Part shown: positions 1 through 7,557 of the stretch, one piece after another
Layout of the letters: each line of letters starts with the position of its first letter
How positions within the stretch are numbered: the first letter of the stretch is position 1
Source of the DNA: an uncultured Alistipes sp.
Lineage (GTDB): Bacteria; Bacteroidota; Bacteroidia; Bacteroidales; Rikenellaceae
Length of the DNA: 64,000 nt
Reading direction: 5' to 3'
Assembly: GCA_947573795.1 (NCBI GenBank)
Contig: CANPHE010000012.1
Coordinates: forward strand, 1 to 64,000
Notes under the pieces: generated by a model
Database searches by the model: none
Told to the model about the DNA's origin: nothing
What the model saw: the letters and a program-made list of their open reading frames with translations, nothing else
Program-made: the position numbers and the translations under genes

Positions 1-228
1 GTGGAAAGGTTAAAGGGAAAGATTTTAGGCGAAGAATCATCTTCGGCGGTTAGGGGGCACCCGCAGATGCAATGCCATAGGCGTTGAACTTGCCCTGAAG
101 GTGGTTTTGCGAGGTCGGGCCTGCCGTAGAGCGTTTAAAGCAGCTCGTAGTCCCGCGGTGGAGTGCACGACTCGAAGAACCGCAGTCTGCAATACTCCGC
201 ACTTCGATGTTAGAGCCAAGGTATTCAT

Positions 229-256
229 AAAAAACGCCCGGAATATTCCGGGCGTC
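229..256 (-). terminator. Intrinsic terminator, minus strand
   Basis: A perfect palindrome, CGCCCGGAAT paired with ATTCCGGGCG, is followed on the minus strand by six Ts. The plus strand has no T run after it, so it acts on minus-strand transcription. It lies about 105-110 nt downstream of the minus-strand promoter at 359-366. Confidence 0.85.
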
Positions 257-358
257 GCACACAAGCCGTAATGATTCGTAATTTGTGTGCTGGAGTTGCG
301 TCACCAGGTCTTTCTTGAATTCTTCACGCTCTTTTCGTTTTGCTGTTAAATCCTGGAA

Positions 359-388
359 CAAAGATACGAAAATTCCCCCCCCCACAAA
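359..388 (-). promoter_or_regulatory. Bacteroidetes promoter with G9 spacer tract
   Basis: Read on the minus strand, there is a -33 TTTG (385-388), an 18-nt spacer and a -7 TATCTTTG (359-366). The spacer contains a run of nine Gs (375-383 on the complement). The transcript would run into the terminator at 229-256, giving a short RNA or an attenuated leader for a gene left of the window. Confidence 0.65.
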
Positions 389-564
389 TTTTGAACCCTA
401 ATTAGCCTGAATATTTGATATTTACGACCGTATGGCATACTGTTTGCCCGAAAACGGGCCGGCTAAGACCGATTTCTCGATGCAAAATTGCAAGAAAAAC
501 TGCGATGAAGTTTGGTGCCGGTCGGACAATTGGGGGACATGTCGAACGATACTTTTTGAAGCCG

Positions 565-2541
565 CTATTTCTCGATTTTCAAGGTGAATCCGCCTCCGGG
601 TGCGAGCTTGATCTTTAGAGGCTCCGAATTGCTCACCCGAATCGTTTCCCGTTTGTAGTCCGAGGCTTTTCGGTCTGCATTGATGCCGTCGCGGAACAAT
701 TCGGCGTCATACGTGCCGTCGAGGAACGAAAGGTCTACGGCGATCTCGCGTGGCGTCCAGTCCGTAATGCCGCCGATATACCATGTCGACCCTTTGCGAC
801 GAGCTGTGATGATGTATTCGCCCATGCGTCCGTCGAGAATCCGCGTTTCATCCCACACCGTCGGAATGTCGACAATGAATTTCGTACATTCGGGTTCTTT
901 CAGATAGTTGGTCGGGGTGTCGCAGAGCATGTTGAGCGGTGAATCCAGCACGACATACAACGCCAGCTGGTGGCAGCGCGTACCTTGGCTCATCGGTTCC
1001 GAATAACAGGGGTAGTAGTTGCCTTGCGAGGCATTTCGCATGGCCCCCGGCGTGTAATCCATCGGTCCGGCTACCTGGCGGATGAAGGGAATTTGTACGT
1101 CGTATTTTATCTGATCCACCGATGCGGGAGCCCATTTCATCTGTTCCAGGCCGTATACGCCTTCGAAATTCAAAACATTGGGCCACGTACGGTTCAAACC
1201 CGCCGGTTTGTGCGTGCCGTGAAGGTCCAGTATGAGGCGGTATTTGGCGGTCATCGCGGCTGCACGGTGGTTGAAGTCGGTCATCATTTGGTCGTCGCGG
1301 TCCATGAAATCGACCTTGAAGCCTTTGACACCCATCTCCGAATAGTGTTTGCAAACCGCCTCCATGTCGCGATCGAAATTCAGGCAGGTGGCCCAAAGGA
1401 TGATTCCGACATTTTTCGCTGTGGCATATTCCACGATTCCGCGCATGTCGATTTCCGGAACCACCTGCATCAGATCGGCCTGTTCCTTCACCGTCCAGCC
1501 GTCGTCGAGGATTACATATTCGATTCCCTTTTCTGCGGCGAAGTCGATGTAATATTTGTAGGTCTCGGTGTTGATCCCTGCGCGGAAATCCACGCCCGAA
1601 AGATTCCAATCGTTCCACCAATCCCAAGATACCTTCCCGGGCTTGATCCACGAAGTATCGTCCAATTGAGAAGGTTCCGCGAGCAGGTAGCTCAGATCGC
1701 TGGAGGCTATTGACGTATCGGTTCCCACTACGGCTATGCGCCAGGGGAATGCCCGGGGGCCGTCGATCTGTGCGATGTGTGTCTCGCGTCCCCGTATGGG
1801 CTTTTGAATGGTGTGACGACCGGCATCCTTGGGGCGGGGCGCGAAACGGCCCTTTAGGTGACAGCCTCCGTCTTCGTTCAGGAGGAACATGCCCGGGTAA
1901 TCGTTCAGATCGCTTTCCGTGATACAGAGCTTCATGCCGTCGCCGAGGTCGACCATCAACGGTAAAAAGGCCAGTCGTCCGGGATTCAGCTCCGAGAGGC
2001 GTGCGGTCGTATAGATATTTTCGAACGAAGTGCGGAATTGTTTTTCGAAGTCACCGTCGCAGCCGAGCATCACATAAGGAACTGTCGTCGTATAATCCGC
2101 AGGAAAACGATATTCAGCCTGTTCGTTCTCGATTTCGAACGGTACTTTTTCCGTCGTGGCGAATCGATAGGCGATGCCGTCGTCGTAAGCCCGGAATTCC
2201 ACCGACCAATTGCCTCGCATTTTCAATATAAGGCCGTTGTAGCGGTCGAGTACCTCGGACGAACGATAAAACGGCGAGGGGATCGTGGTATCGACAGACG
2301 TTCGCTGGGATTTTTGGATGCGGGCGGCAGGGCCCCATTCCCGTCCATCGGTCAACTTCAGCGACAGCGGAGAAGATTCCAGCAACGTTCGACCGTCGAA
2401 TACGATGTCGTAGGTCAGCTGTTCGCCCGCCGTGACGGTCGTTGTCAGACGTCCGTCCGGTGATGAAAGCGTGTAGCTTTTCTGTGCCCGTGTCGTCGCA
2501 GCACTGAGTATCGCCAGTGCCAGGATCAGTAGTTTTTTCAT
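565..2541 (-). CDS. Glycoside hydrolase family 97 (SusB-like)
   Basis: Secreted or periplasmic alpha-glycosidase of family GH97, acting on alpha-glucosides or alpha-galactosides. A signal peptide ends near residue 19 (TTRA-Q). The N-terminal beta-sandwich (about residues 25-290) is followed by a (beta/alpha)8 barrel with VSWDWWNDW, a DDGW near 344, KVDFMDRDDQ near 408 and NFEGVYGLEQ near 455, then a C-terminal beta domain. The length of 658 is usual for the family. The Asp in VDFMD sits where retaining GH97 enzymes carry their nucleophile, so a retaining mechanism is inferred; SusB itself is inverting. It is not in a SusCD locus here. A TACCTTTA box at 2626-2633 could be its promoter. Confidence 0.9.
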   Translation of the reverse strand: MKKLLILALAILSAATTRAQKSYTLSSPDGRLTTTVTAGEQLTYDIVFDGRTLLESSPLSLKLTDGREWGPAARIQKSQRTSVDTTIPSPFYRSSEVLDRYNGLILKMRGNWSVEFRAYDDGIAYRFATTEKVPFEIENEQAEYRFPADYTTTVPYVMLGCDGDFEKQFRTSFENIYTTARLSELNPGRLAFLPLMVDLGDGMKLCITESDLNDYPGMFLLNEDGGCHLKGRFAPRPKDAGRHTIQKPIRGRETHIAQIDGPRAFPWRIAVVGTDTSIASSDLSYLLAEPSQLDDTSWIKPGKVSWDWWNDWNLSGVDFRAGINTETYKYYIDFAAEKGIEYVILDDGWTVKEQADLMQVVPEIDMRGIVEYATAKNVGIILWATCLNFDRDMEAVCKHYSEMGVKGFKVDFMDRDDQMMTDFNHRAAAMTAKYRLILDLHGTHKPAGLNRTWPNVLNFEGVYGLEQMKWAPASVDQIKYDVQIPFIRQVAGPMDYTPGAMRNASQGNYYPCYSEPMSQGTRCHQLALYVVLDSPLNMLCDTPTNYLKEPECTKFIVDIPTVWDETRILDGRMGEYIITARRKGSTWYIGGITDWTPREIAVDLSFLDGTYDAELFRDGINADRKASDYKRETIRVSNSEPLKIKLAPGGGFTLKIEK

Positions 2542-2636
2542 CGGTTTTTGTTTAAGGTGTCACAATTTCGCTTGTCGATACGGGAAACAGGGGGCTCGTC
2601 CAACACCGCATCAAAGATCGCATCGTAAAGGTACGT

Positions 2637-3200
2637 CTATTTCTTGTTGAAGAAATTCATCGTCATGGCGCATCCGACGGCGGCGAACGATTTCACGGCA
2701 TCGCCGAAGACCTTCAAACGTGCGGGTAACGCTTCGCGCTCCTCGGCGGTCCACTCGCCCAACACATAGTCAACCTGGTGACCTTTCGGGAAATCGCCGC
2801 CCACGCCGAAACGCATGCGGGCGAATTCTTCCGTGCCTAATAGTTCCGCGATACTTTTCAAACCGTTATGGCCTCCGGCACTACCCTTCTGGCGCATGCG
2901 CAGCGTGCCGAACGGCAGAGCGATATCGTCCGAGATGACCAGCAGGTTCTCCGGAGCGATCTTCTCGGCATCCATCCAGTAGCGTACGGCCTTGCCCGAA
3001 AGGTTCATATAGGTCGAGGGCTTGAGCAATATAAGCGTACGCCCCTTATGCTTCATCTCCGCCACGTCGCCGTAACGTACGGTCGTAAAAACAGCATTGG
3101 ACGCCTCTGCAAGGGCGTCCAACACTTTGAAACCGATGTTGTGACGGGTTTCGGCATATTCGGCACCGATGTTACCCAATCCAACAATAAGGTATTTCAT
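2637..3200 (-). CDS. pth: Peptidyl-tRNA hydrolase
   Basis: Cytosolic enzyme that releases peptides from peptidyl-tRNA and recycles tRNA after premature drop-off. The family pattern is complete: VGLGNIG at the N-terminus, RHNIGF carrying the catalytic His near residue 20, STYMNLSG with the conserved Asn, and [11 protein letters not shown] followed by GSAGGHNGL. At 187 residues it matches bacterial Pth. It lies 9 nt downstream of the L25 gene on the same strand, the usual ctc-pth pairing, so the two are probably cotranscribed from the promoter upstream of L25. Confidence 0.95.
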   Translation of the reverse strand: MKYLIVGLGNIGAEYAETRHNIGFKVLDALAEASNAVFTTVRYGDVAEMKHKGRTLILLKPSTYMNLSGKAVRYWMDAEKIAPENLLVISDDIALPFGTLRMRQKGSAGGHNGLKSIAELLGTEEFARMRFGVGGDFPKGHQVDYVLGEWTAEEREALPARLKVFGDAVKSFAAVGCAMTMNFFNKK

Positions 3201-3209
3201 ATATTACCG

Positions 3210-3782
3210 TTATTTTCCGGCAGCTTCGGCACCGCGCGACGCACGCGTTACGCGAACGGCGCAGACGGCCGTCGTAGCCGGCGTCACGAACTTCAGGTTT
3301 TCGAACTTCAGGTCGCCTACGAAGATGGTCTTGCCGACACCCAGCGGGGTAACGTCTACGACGATCTCGTCGGGAAGGTTCTCGACCAGGGCGCTCACGA
3401 CGAGCTTGCGGGCCGACAGAGCCAACTTACCGCCGACCTTCACGCCTTCGGCATTACCGGTCAGACGTACCGGAATGGCGATCGATACGGGTTTGCCCTC
3501 GGCGATGCGGTAGAAATCCACGTGGAGAATCTCCTCGCGAACGGGGTGGAACTGAGCTTCGCGCATCACGGCCTGCTCCTTCTTGCCGTCGAAATCGAAC
3601 TCGACGATATAGGAGTTGGGCGTGTAGATCAGGGGTTTGATCTCGCGGGGGTCTACCGAGAAGGAGACCGTTTCGCCGTTGCCGCACAATACGCAGGGAA
3701 CCAGACCCTCGCGACGTACCGCCTTGGCTGCTTTCTTGCCGAAATCCGCACGGGTTACGGCTTTGACTGCAATGGTTTTCAT
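3210..3782 (-). CDS. rplY: 50S ribosomal protein L25/general stress protein Ctc
   Basis: 5S rRNA-binding ribosomal protein of the long Ctc type, with an N-terminal L25 domain (about residues 1-95) and a C-terminal TL5-like beta domain, 190 residues. I chose the start at MKTIAVKAV rather than the longer frame because a TATCTTTG box lies at 3868-3875 and the 65 residues of the longer frame would cover the promoter and leader. The C-terminal tail is Ala-rich (GAEAAGK). Pth follows 9 nt downstream. The start is inferred; the family call is secure. Confidence 0.93.
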   Translation of the reverse strand: MKTIAVKAVTRADFGKKAAKAVRREGLVPCVLCGNGETVSFSVDPREIKPLIYTPNSYIVEFDFDGKKEQAVMREAQFHPVREEILHVDFYRIAEGKPVSIAIPVRLTGNAEGVKVGGKLALSARKLVVSALVENLPDEIVVDVTPLGVGKTIFVGDLKFENLKFVTPATTAVCAVRVTRASRGAEAAGK

Positions 3783-3867
3783 GTTTTTGTATGTTTTAAT
3801 GTTACCTTCGGCGGTTCTCAACGCGATCTTCCGGGAGTCGCATCCCACATCCGCCTGCTTTGCGGCA

Positions 3868-3875
3868 CAAAGATA
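3868..3875 (-). promoter_or_regulatory. -7 box of the rplY-pth operon
   Basis: TATCTTTG on the minus strand, about 85 nt before the chosen L25 start. It matches the Bacteroidetes -7 consensus and argues against the longer L25 reading frame. Confidence 0.6.
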
Positions 3876-4028
3876 GGGCAATTTCCCGAAATCGGAAAGC
3901 CGGAGCCCGAAAATCTTCCGGAAAAAGTCGGAAATCGAACGACTTGCTTCGGAACGTCGCGGCGAACGGTTCTCCACGGATCGTTTCGCGGCGCAACCTG
4001 CGGGCCGGAACGCCGCAGAGCGGACGCC

Positions 4029-5375
4029 TTATCGCCTCCGAGTCGTCAGATAATAGCCGGCGATTATGCCGCTCGTCATACACTCGGACAACGGCATGGC
4101 GAGCCAGATGCCGTCGGTTCCGATCGCCCGGGGCAGCAGCAGAAAACTCGGTACGAGCAGCAGGGCACCCCGGAGCAATGCGAACACAGTGGCGGGCCGT
4201 ACGCGTTCGAGGCTTTGGTAATAGCCGATAACGGTCAGATTCGCCACGAAGCAGACGAATCCCAAGGCGAAAAGCGGGAATCCGGCCGTGGCGATCTGCG
4301 CCGCAGCGTCCCGGGACTCGACGAAAAGCCCGACGAGCGTTTCCGGGAAACAGACGAAGGCTGCGGTGACCGTCAGACCGCACGCTACGGCCGTTAAGAG
4401 TGCGATCCGCTGTGCCTGGGCGACCCGGTCCGGACGGGCAGCGCCGAAATTGTAGCTGATGATCGGCTGGGCCGACTGAGCGATGGCGTTGCCGATCATG
4501 AAAACGAACGGCGCATAGTAACAGGCGATGCCGAACGCTCCGACGCCCGCATCTCCGAGGTAGTGCATGAAAACCTGGTTCCCCGTGAACATAAGCACCG
4601 CCATCGTAATCTCCCCCAGGAACGCCGAGGAGCCGATTCGGCATTGATAACCGATGTTGCGCAGCGAAAGGCGCAGGCTTTTGCCGCTCATCTTGAGCGG
4701 ATACAGGCGCAGCGTCCGGGCCCGAAAAAGCAGGTAGCCGATGACGATCAATCCGCCGATCGCCACGCTGAGCGACGTAGCGAACGCCGCTCCCATCACA
4801 CCCCATCCTAAGGGGAAGATGAACAACCAATCGAGCCCGAGGTTGACGAGGGCCGATACGACGCTGCACCACATGGCCAGCCGGGGCGCTCCGTCGAGAC
4901 GGATGACGAAAAGCCCGACGGCGATCCACAATTCGAGAACGAGCGACGGAACGAACCACACGAGATAATCGACGACCTGCGGAAGCAGATGTTCCGAGGA
5001 GCCCAGCACGCGTGCGGCAGCCTCGGGGAATCCGAGGATCGCGATCGAGGGCAGCAATCCCATGCAGGTCACGAAAATCAGCGATTGCGTGACGTTGAGC
5101 CGTGCGGCTTTGATTTTGTTTTGGGAGAGGTGGATCGAGGCGACGACCGAACAGCCTACGCCCGCCATAAGCCCCAGGCCCATGAAGACCATCAGCAGCG
5201 GAATGCAGATATTGATGGCCGCAATGCCGTCGCTGCCGACGCCGTGGCCTACGAATATTCCGTCGGCGACCGTCACGGCCGACATGCTGAGCATACCCAG
5301 CAGCGTGGGGATGAAATACTTGCGAAAGAGGGTCGCCACCCGAAGCGTTCCCAGATCGATTGCGTCGCGTTGCAT
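4029..5375 (-). CDS. MATE family efflux transporter
   Basis: Multidrug and toxin extrusion antiporter of the inner membrane, 448 residues and about 12 hydrophobic segments. The N-terminus shows the typical pattern FIPTLLGMLSMSAVTVADGIFVG, given here in part as a MATE motif, and the second half repeats it around SSAFLGEI. Substrate cannot be read from sequence. The gene stands alone on the minus strand. It is preceded by an intrinsic-terminator-like hairpin only 23 nt before the ATG, which suggests that its expression depends on antitermination. The C-terminus ends in a basic TTRRR. Confidence 0.9.
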   Translation of the reverse strand: MQRDAIDLGTLRVATLFRKYFIPTLLGMLSMSAVTVADGIFVGHGVGSDGIAAINICIPLLMVFMGLGLMAGVGCSVVASIHLSQNKIKAARLNVTQSLIFVTCMGLLPSIAILGFPEAAARVLGSSEHLLPQVVDYLVWFVPSLVLELWIAVGLFVIRLDGAPRLAMWCSVVSALVNLGLDWLFIFPLGWGVMGAAFATSLSVAIGGLIVIGYLLFRARTLRLYPLKMSGKSLRLSLRNIGYQCRIGSSAFLGEITMAVLMFTGNQVFMHYLGDAGVGAFGIACYYAPFVFMIGNAIAQSAQPIISYNFGAARPDRVAQAQRIALLTAVACGLTVTAAFVCFPETLVGLFVESRDAAAQIATAGFPLFALGFVCFVANLTVIGYYQSLERVRPATVFALLRGALLLVPSFLLLPRAIGTDGIWLAMPLSECMTSGIIAGYYLTTRRR

Positions 5376-5397
5376 AAATCTTTGGTTTTACGAATAC

Positions 5398-5445
5398 AAA
5401 AAAGGCCGGATAAGCGATTGGTTCTACCCAGTCATCTTATCCGGC
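5398..5445 (-). promoter_or_regulatory. Attenuator-like hairpin in MATE leader
   Basis: On the minus strand GCCGGATAAG (5436-5445) pairs perfectly with CTTATCCGGC (5405-5414) and is followed by C and six Ts. It lies between a TACCTTTGC box (5498-5505) and the MATE start at 5375. A terminator inside a 5' leader suggests transcription attenuation. I could not match the upstream 50 nt to a known riboswitch. Confidence 0.65.
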
Positions 5446-5497
5446 TTATCTTCGCCCTCCGATGAGGATTACAAAACTCGGTTGTCTTCCGACACGG

Positions 5498-5505
5498 CAA
5501 AGGTA
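5498..5505 (-). promoter_or_regulatory. -7 box of MATE transcript
   Basis: TACCTTTG followed by C on the minus strand, a good Bacteroidetes -7 match. The resulting leader would be roughly 115 nt and contain the attenuator-like hairpin. Confidence 0.5.
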
Positions 5506-5588
5506 GTCGAAAAAACTCGAATTGCAAAAAATTTCGAAGGATTGCCGCTCGGCCTGCCCGGTCGTGCCGCTCTCGAACGGCCGCGGTT

Positions 5589-5981
5589 CTACACCTCGTC
5601 GTCGTAGAAAATGCCCTCCATCAGGTCGTCCAGCTCGCGGCGCTCCTTTTTCGTCGGACGTCCCGTGCCGCGCTCGCGGAAGACGAAGACCGTTTCGCGC
5701 GGTGCGACGAGCTTGTCCAGCTCCTCCTGCGGGGTGGTGTCGAGGCAGTAGAGCGGTACGTTCTTGGCCGGCTGACGGCTCGATACCAGGTCGACCACCT
5801 TATAGGAATAGGTCACCAGCTGACGCCGCACGGCGATGCGGTCGCCGATCTTCACCTCGCGCGAAGGCTTGGCATAGGCATCGTTGACCGTCACTTTGTT
5901 GTTGCGGACCGCGTCCGCGGCATCGCTGCGGGTCTTGAAGATCCGCACGGCCCAAAGATATTTGTCCAGACGTACTTCCAT
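5589..5981 (-). CDS. S4-domain RNA-binding protein, Hsp15-like
   Basis: Small RNA-binding protein of 130 residues with an N-terminal S4 fold: VRLDKYLWAVRIFKTRSDA, followed by KVTVNDAYAKPSREVKIGD, the classic RluA/S4-type surface. Hsp15 (HslR) in Escherichia coli binds stalled 50S subunits carrying peptidyl-tRNA; the same role is inferred here. The C-terminal half is charged and ends acidic (YDDEV). It lies 6 nt from the ybeY gene on the same strand, which fits a shared function in ribosome maturation or rescue. Confidence 0.82.
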   Translation of the reverse strand: MEVRLDKYLWAVRIFKTRSDAADAVRNNKVTVNDAYAKPSREVKIGDRIAVRRQLVTYSYKVVDLVSSRQPAKNVPLYCLDTTPQEELDKLVAPRETVFVFRERGTGRPTKKERRELDDLMEGIFYDDEV

Positions 5982-5987
5982 GACGGG

Positions 5988-6422
5988 TCAGATTTCGGGC
6001 GTTTCCCAGAATTTCAGGTATTTGTCCTCCTTGCGGTGCATCTGCGCATTGGCGCGGGGCGTCTTGTCCTTCTGCCCGCAGAGGTGCAACAGCCCGTGGA
6101 CCACCACGCGGCGCATCTCCTGCAAGCGGGCGGCGCCGTATTGACGGGCGTTGTCCGCGACGGTCTCCACGTCGATGAAGATATCGCCCGCGACGATGCC
6201 CGAGCCTTTGCGATCGCTGTAATCGAACGTAATGACGTCCGTATAGTAATCGTGGCCGAGAAACCGGCGGTTCATCTCCAGCAGGCGCGCTGCCGAACAG
6301 AATATGTAGGCGATATCGCCCGCCGTGTATCCTTCGCTGCGGGCGACCTCTTCCAACCAGCGCGCCGTGCGCCGCTTCTCGGGTAGGCGGTAGCTGCAAT
6401 CGTCGGTGTAGTAACGTATCAT
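5988..6422 (-). CDS. ybeY: Endoribonuclease YbeY
   Basis: Metal-dependent RNase involved in 16S rRNA 3' maturation and ribosome quality control, 144 residues. The metal motif is HGLLHLCGQKDK near residues 108-119. The first two His ligands are present, but the third ligand of the classical H-x3-H-x5-H pattern is not His. This variant loop is also, as I recall, seen in other Bacteroidetes. LGHDYYTDVITFDY matches the YbeY core upstream. It sits between the S4-domain gene and the envC-like gene in a compact minus-strand cluster. Confidence 0.87.
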   Translation of the reverse strand: MIRYYTDDCSYRLPEKRRTARWLEEVARSEGYTAGDIAYIFCSAARLLEMNRRFLGHDYYTDVITFDYSDRKGSGIVAGDIFIDVETVADNARQYGAARLQEMRRVVVHGLLHLCGQKDKTPRANAQMHRKEDKYLKFWETPEI

Positions 6423-6431
6423 CGTATGGGG

Positions 6432-7550
6432 CTATTTTCGAAAACAGTTCTCGGCGCGCAGTTTCGTCGAGGGATTCGGCGGGTAGATGCCGAAGACGAG
6501 TTTGTACTCCGTGTTCATCGTCGCGACGTCCACGGCCGAACCGATGGTACCCAACTGCTGGTTCTTCGCCACCTTCTCTCCCTTCTCGACCGTGACGCCG
6601 CCCAGGTTGGCGTAGGAGGTGATGTACTCTCCGTGCGCGACGTAGACGTCGTATTTGTCCGTGATGCGGTTGCGCTTGATCTCCACGACCTTGCCTTCGT
6701 AAATCGATATCACCTGCGCACCCCGCGGTCCCGTGATTTCGGCCATGTTCTCCTTGTAGCGCTTCACGCGGCCGCCCACGACGGGGAGCCGCAATCCGGT
6801 GGTCTTCGTCGAGAACGAAGCGCCCGTGGTATTGCCTTTGGTGAGTTTGCGTAGCTCGGCGATCGCGGCGTCGAGTTCCCGCTCTTGCGAGAGTTTGCGC
6901 TGGAGGGCCGTCTTCTCCTGACGGGATAATTTGCTCAGGTCGGCCCGGGCGTTGCGCGTATCGGTTTCGAGGCGTCGTTTCTGTGCGGCGAGCTTCTGCG
7001 TCACCGAATCGAGCGAGTGTTTGCGGTCGCCCAATTCGCGTTTCTCGCGGTCCACCTGTTCGCGCAGGGCGGCGATGTCCTCGATCTTACGCTGACGTGC
7101 CGCCGCCATTTCGCGCAGCGAGACGATGCGCCGTGCCGCGTCGCGGAAATCGCGCGCGGCGAAGATATAAGTCAGGTAGTTGTGCTGCCGGTAGTTGCGG
7201 TAGGCCTCGCGGACCATCGCGGCGTATTGCGTGCGGGCGCGGTCGAGCGTCGTTTGCAGCCCGCCGGCCACACTGTCCTTGCGGGCGATCTCCTCCCGCA
7301 GCAGCCGGGCCTGCTCCTCGGTGCGGTCGAGCAGCTGGGTCCGTGCGTCGAGCTGGCGAGCCAGGCGTCCCACGCGCTGCTCGGTGGCCGAGCGTCCCGT
7401 GCGGAGTTTGGCGATCTGCTCCTCCTCGGCTGCGATCTTCTTTTCGAGCGATTCGATCACGCGGCGTTGTTCGGCGATCCGGCGGTCGTTCTGTGCGGCG
7501 GCCGGGAGCATGCAGAGCAAGAGCAGCAGGGTCAGCAGGGAGGGTTTCAT
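6432..7550 (-). CDS. EnvC-like murein hydrolase activator
   Basis: Periplasmic protein of 372 residues with a signal peptide (ends ..PAAAQ near residue 20), a long coiled coil (about 25-240) and a C-terminal LytM/M23 domain (about 255-372). The M23 zinc site is degenerate: the first HxxxD motif is absent and the last HxH position reads VYVAHGEY. This is the state of EnvC, which activates amidases instead of cutting peptidoglycan. The role in division-site amidase activation is inferred from the family. It is directly downstream of the TPR lipoprotein-like gene and upstream of ybeY. Confidence 0.88.
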   Translation of the reverse strand: MKPSLLTLLLLLCMLPAAAQNDRRIAEQRRVIESLEKKIAAEEEQIAKLRTGRSATEQRVGRLARQLDARTQLLDRTEEQARLLREEIARKDSVAGGLQTTLDRARTQYAAMVREAYRNYRQHNYLTYIFAARDFRDAARRIVSLREMAAARQRKIEDIAALREQVDREKRELGDRKHSLDSVTQKLAAQKRRLETDTRNARADLSKLSRQEKTALQRKLSQERELDAAIAELRKLTKGNTTGASFSTKTTGLRLPVVGGRVKRYKENMAEITGPRGAQVISIYEGKVVEIKRNRITDKYDVYVAHGEYITSYANLGGVTVEKGEKVAKNQQLGTIGSAVDVATMNTEYKLVFGIYPPNPSTKLRAENCFRK

Positions 7551-7557
7551 CGTCGGG

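Larger units (their letters stand above)
1..564. other. Gene-free left edge
   Basis: I see no convincing protein-coding gene here. The open frames present have no recognisable domain and are read through a strong hairpin. The stretch holds a minus-strand promoter (-7 box near 359-366), a minus-strand intrinsic terminator (229-256), and a GC-rich part (about 40-220) with several possible hairpins that I could not assign to tmRNA, RNase P, SRP or tRNA. Confidence 0.6.

Noticed and set aside
1..230. Possible tmRNA, RNase P or SRP RNA
   Set aside because: I looked on both strands for tmRNA ends and tag, the RNase P P4 consensus and the SRP GGAA loop context and found none.
50..385. Open frame of 111 codons on the minus strand at the left edge
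   Set aside because: It runs through the promoter spacer and a strong terminator hairpin and shows no domain or plausible start after the promoter.
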